A DNA stretch of 14,330 bases from Actinomycetota bacterium (lineage in GTDB: Bacteria > Actinomycetota > Humimicrobiia > Humimicrobiales > Humimicrobiaceae). Location of the stretch: contig JAMCSM010000163.1 in NCBI GenBank assembly GCA_023380915.1, positions 1 through 14,330 on the forward strand, in the 5' to 3' direction. The first letter of the stretch is position 1. Every line of letters begins with the position of its first letter. This document shows, piece by piece, positions 14,042 to 14,330 of the stretch. The notes under the pieces are model-generated. The model saw only the letters and a list, made by a program, of their open reading frames with translations, was not told the origin of the DNA and did not search any database. The position numbers and the translations under genes were made by a program.

Positions 14042-14114
14042 ACAAAACTATATAATGGTTAAGGATGCTTTTTTTTAAAAACTGGATTGAAGCTTGTATT
14101 AAAAGAGATTTAAT

Positions 14115-14315
14115 ATGTTATGGAATATAAGAAAATTTATGGAAAATATCTACTTTAAGATTGCTTATGGAGAAAAGGGTGCTACTGCTGTTGAATATGG
14201 ATTAATTGTAGCACTTATAGCAGTATCAATCGTACTCTCGGTAACAGCTTTTGGCGGTGGCCTTAATGGAGCATTCCATAATATTGTAGCCAAAGTCGTT
14301 GATGCTATAGGTTAA
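14115..14315 (+). CDS. Flp/Fap-type (class IVb) pilin precursor
   Basis: A complete 66-residue Flp pilin, the major subunit of tight-adherence (Tad) pili. The leader MLWNIRKFMENIYFKIAYGEKG ends in glycine 22, where the prepilin peptidase would cut. The mature N-terminus ATAVEYGLIVALIAVSIVLS has the conserved Glu at +5 (E27) followed by Tyr, then the hydrophobic assembly helix (about 28-46) and a short glycine-containing C-terminus. The ATG is preceded by AAGAGA about 8 nt upstream, a weak Shine-Dalgarno. Assembly genes (prepilin peptidase, CpaF/TadA, TadB/C) are expected to the right, beyond the window edge, and cannot be confirmed. It is monocistronic within the window, with a strong promoter. 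Confidence 0.92.
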   Translation: MLWNIRKFMENIYFKIAYGEKGATAVEYGLIVALIAVSIVLSVTAFGGGLNGAFHNIVAKVVDAIG

Positions 14316-14330
14316 AAAATATCTCTATTC

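Larger units (their letters stand above)
13790..14114. other. 325-nt intergenic region before the Flp pilin gene
   Basis: Contains repeat copy D (13821-13851), a GGTATACC palindrome (13879-13886) and the strong pilin promoter (14013-14041). A minimal SD-ATG frame at 13849 encodes only 8 residues and is not credited. Nothing else coding is seen. Confidence 0.6.

Overview
The window is AT-rich bacterial DNA. It has Shine-Dalgarno leaders, sigma70-like promoters, a tRNA with an encoded CCA end, and gene families typical of anaerobic or deep-branching lineages (AmrS-type radical SAM enzyme, Flp pilin, Na+/K+-ATPase-like P-type pump, iron alcohol dehydrogenase). The species cannot be named. A low-GC anaerobe from an uncultured phylum (Atribacterota-like or a low-GC actinobacterial lineage) fits, but this is a guess.

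Layout. Positions 1-7526 are all on the minus strand. Three ion-homeostasis genes come first: a TrkA-N potassium-uptake regulator cut by the window edge, a P2C-type cation ATPase carrying the Na+/K+-ATPase cation-site residues, and an ArsB/NhaD-type permease. An alcohol dehydrogenase-pyruvate kinase pair follows, with a 13-bp gap. From 7.5 to 10.2 kb the strand switches and the region looks accessory: a PadR regulator overlapping a DUF1048 gene, then a TPM-domain lipoprotein with a zinc ribbon. Degenerate copies of a short repeat resembling a reversed tRNA 3' end lie on both sides of PadR-DUF1048 and between the TPM gene and an intact tRNA-Cys. From 10.35 to 12.5 kb are an AmrS-like radical SAM gene, a small unrecognised protein and a YtxH protein, all minus. 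Among them, on the plus strand, are two apparent gene relics: the C-terminal tail of an extended SDR/3-beta-HSD-type protein and the first 15 codons of a RidA-like gene. The right end carries a TupA-like ATP-grasp enzyme and an Flp pilin, both plus, separated by non-coding DNA.

Functional reading. The left third combines cation pumping, Na+ or oxyanion exchange and potassium control, next to a glycolysis/fermentation pair. The middle and right read as small independently promoted units with gene decay between them. Several promoters have a short perfect palindrome at or just after the predicted start site (ATPase, PadR, YtxH), suggesting local repressor control. I found no CRISPR array, intact transposase, phage gene or obvious new multi-gene defence system. 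The most unusual items are the dispersed tRNA-end-like repeats, the gene relics, and the animal-like cation site of the P-type ATPase.
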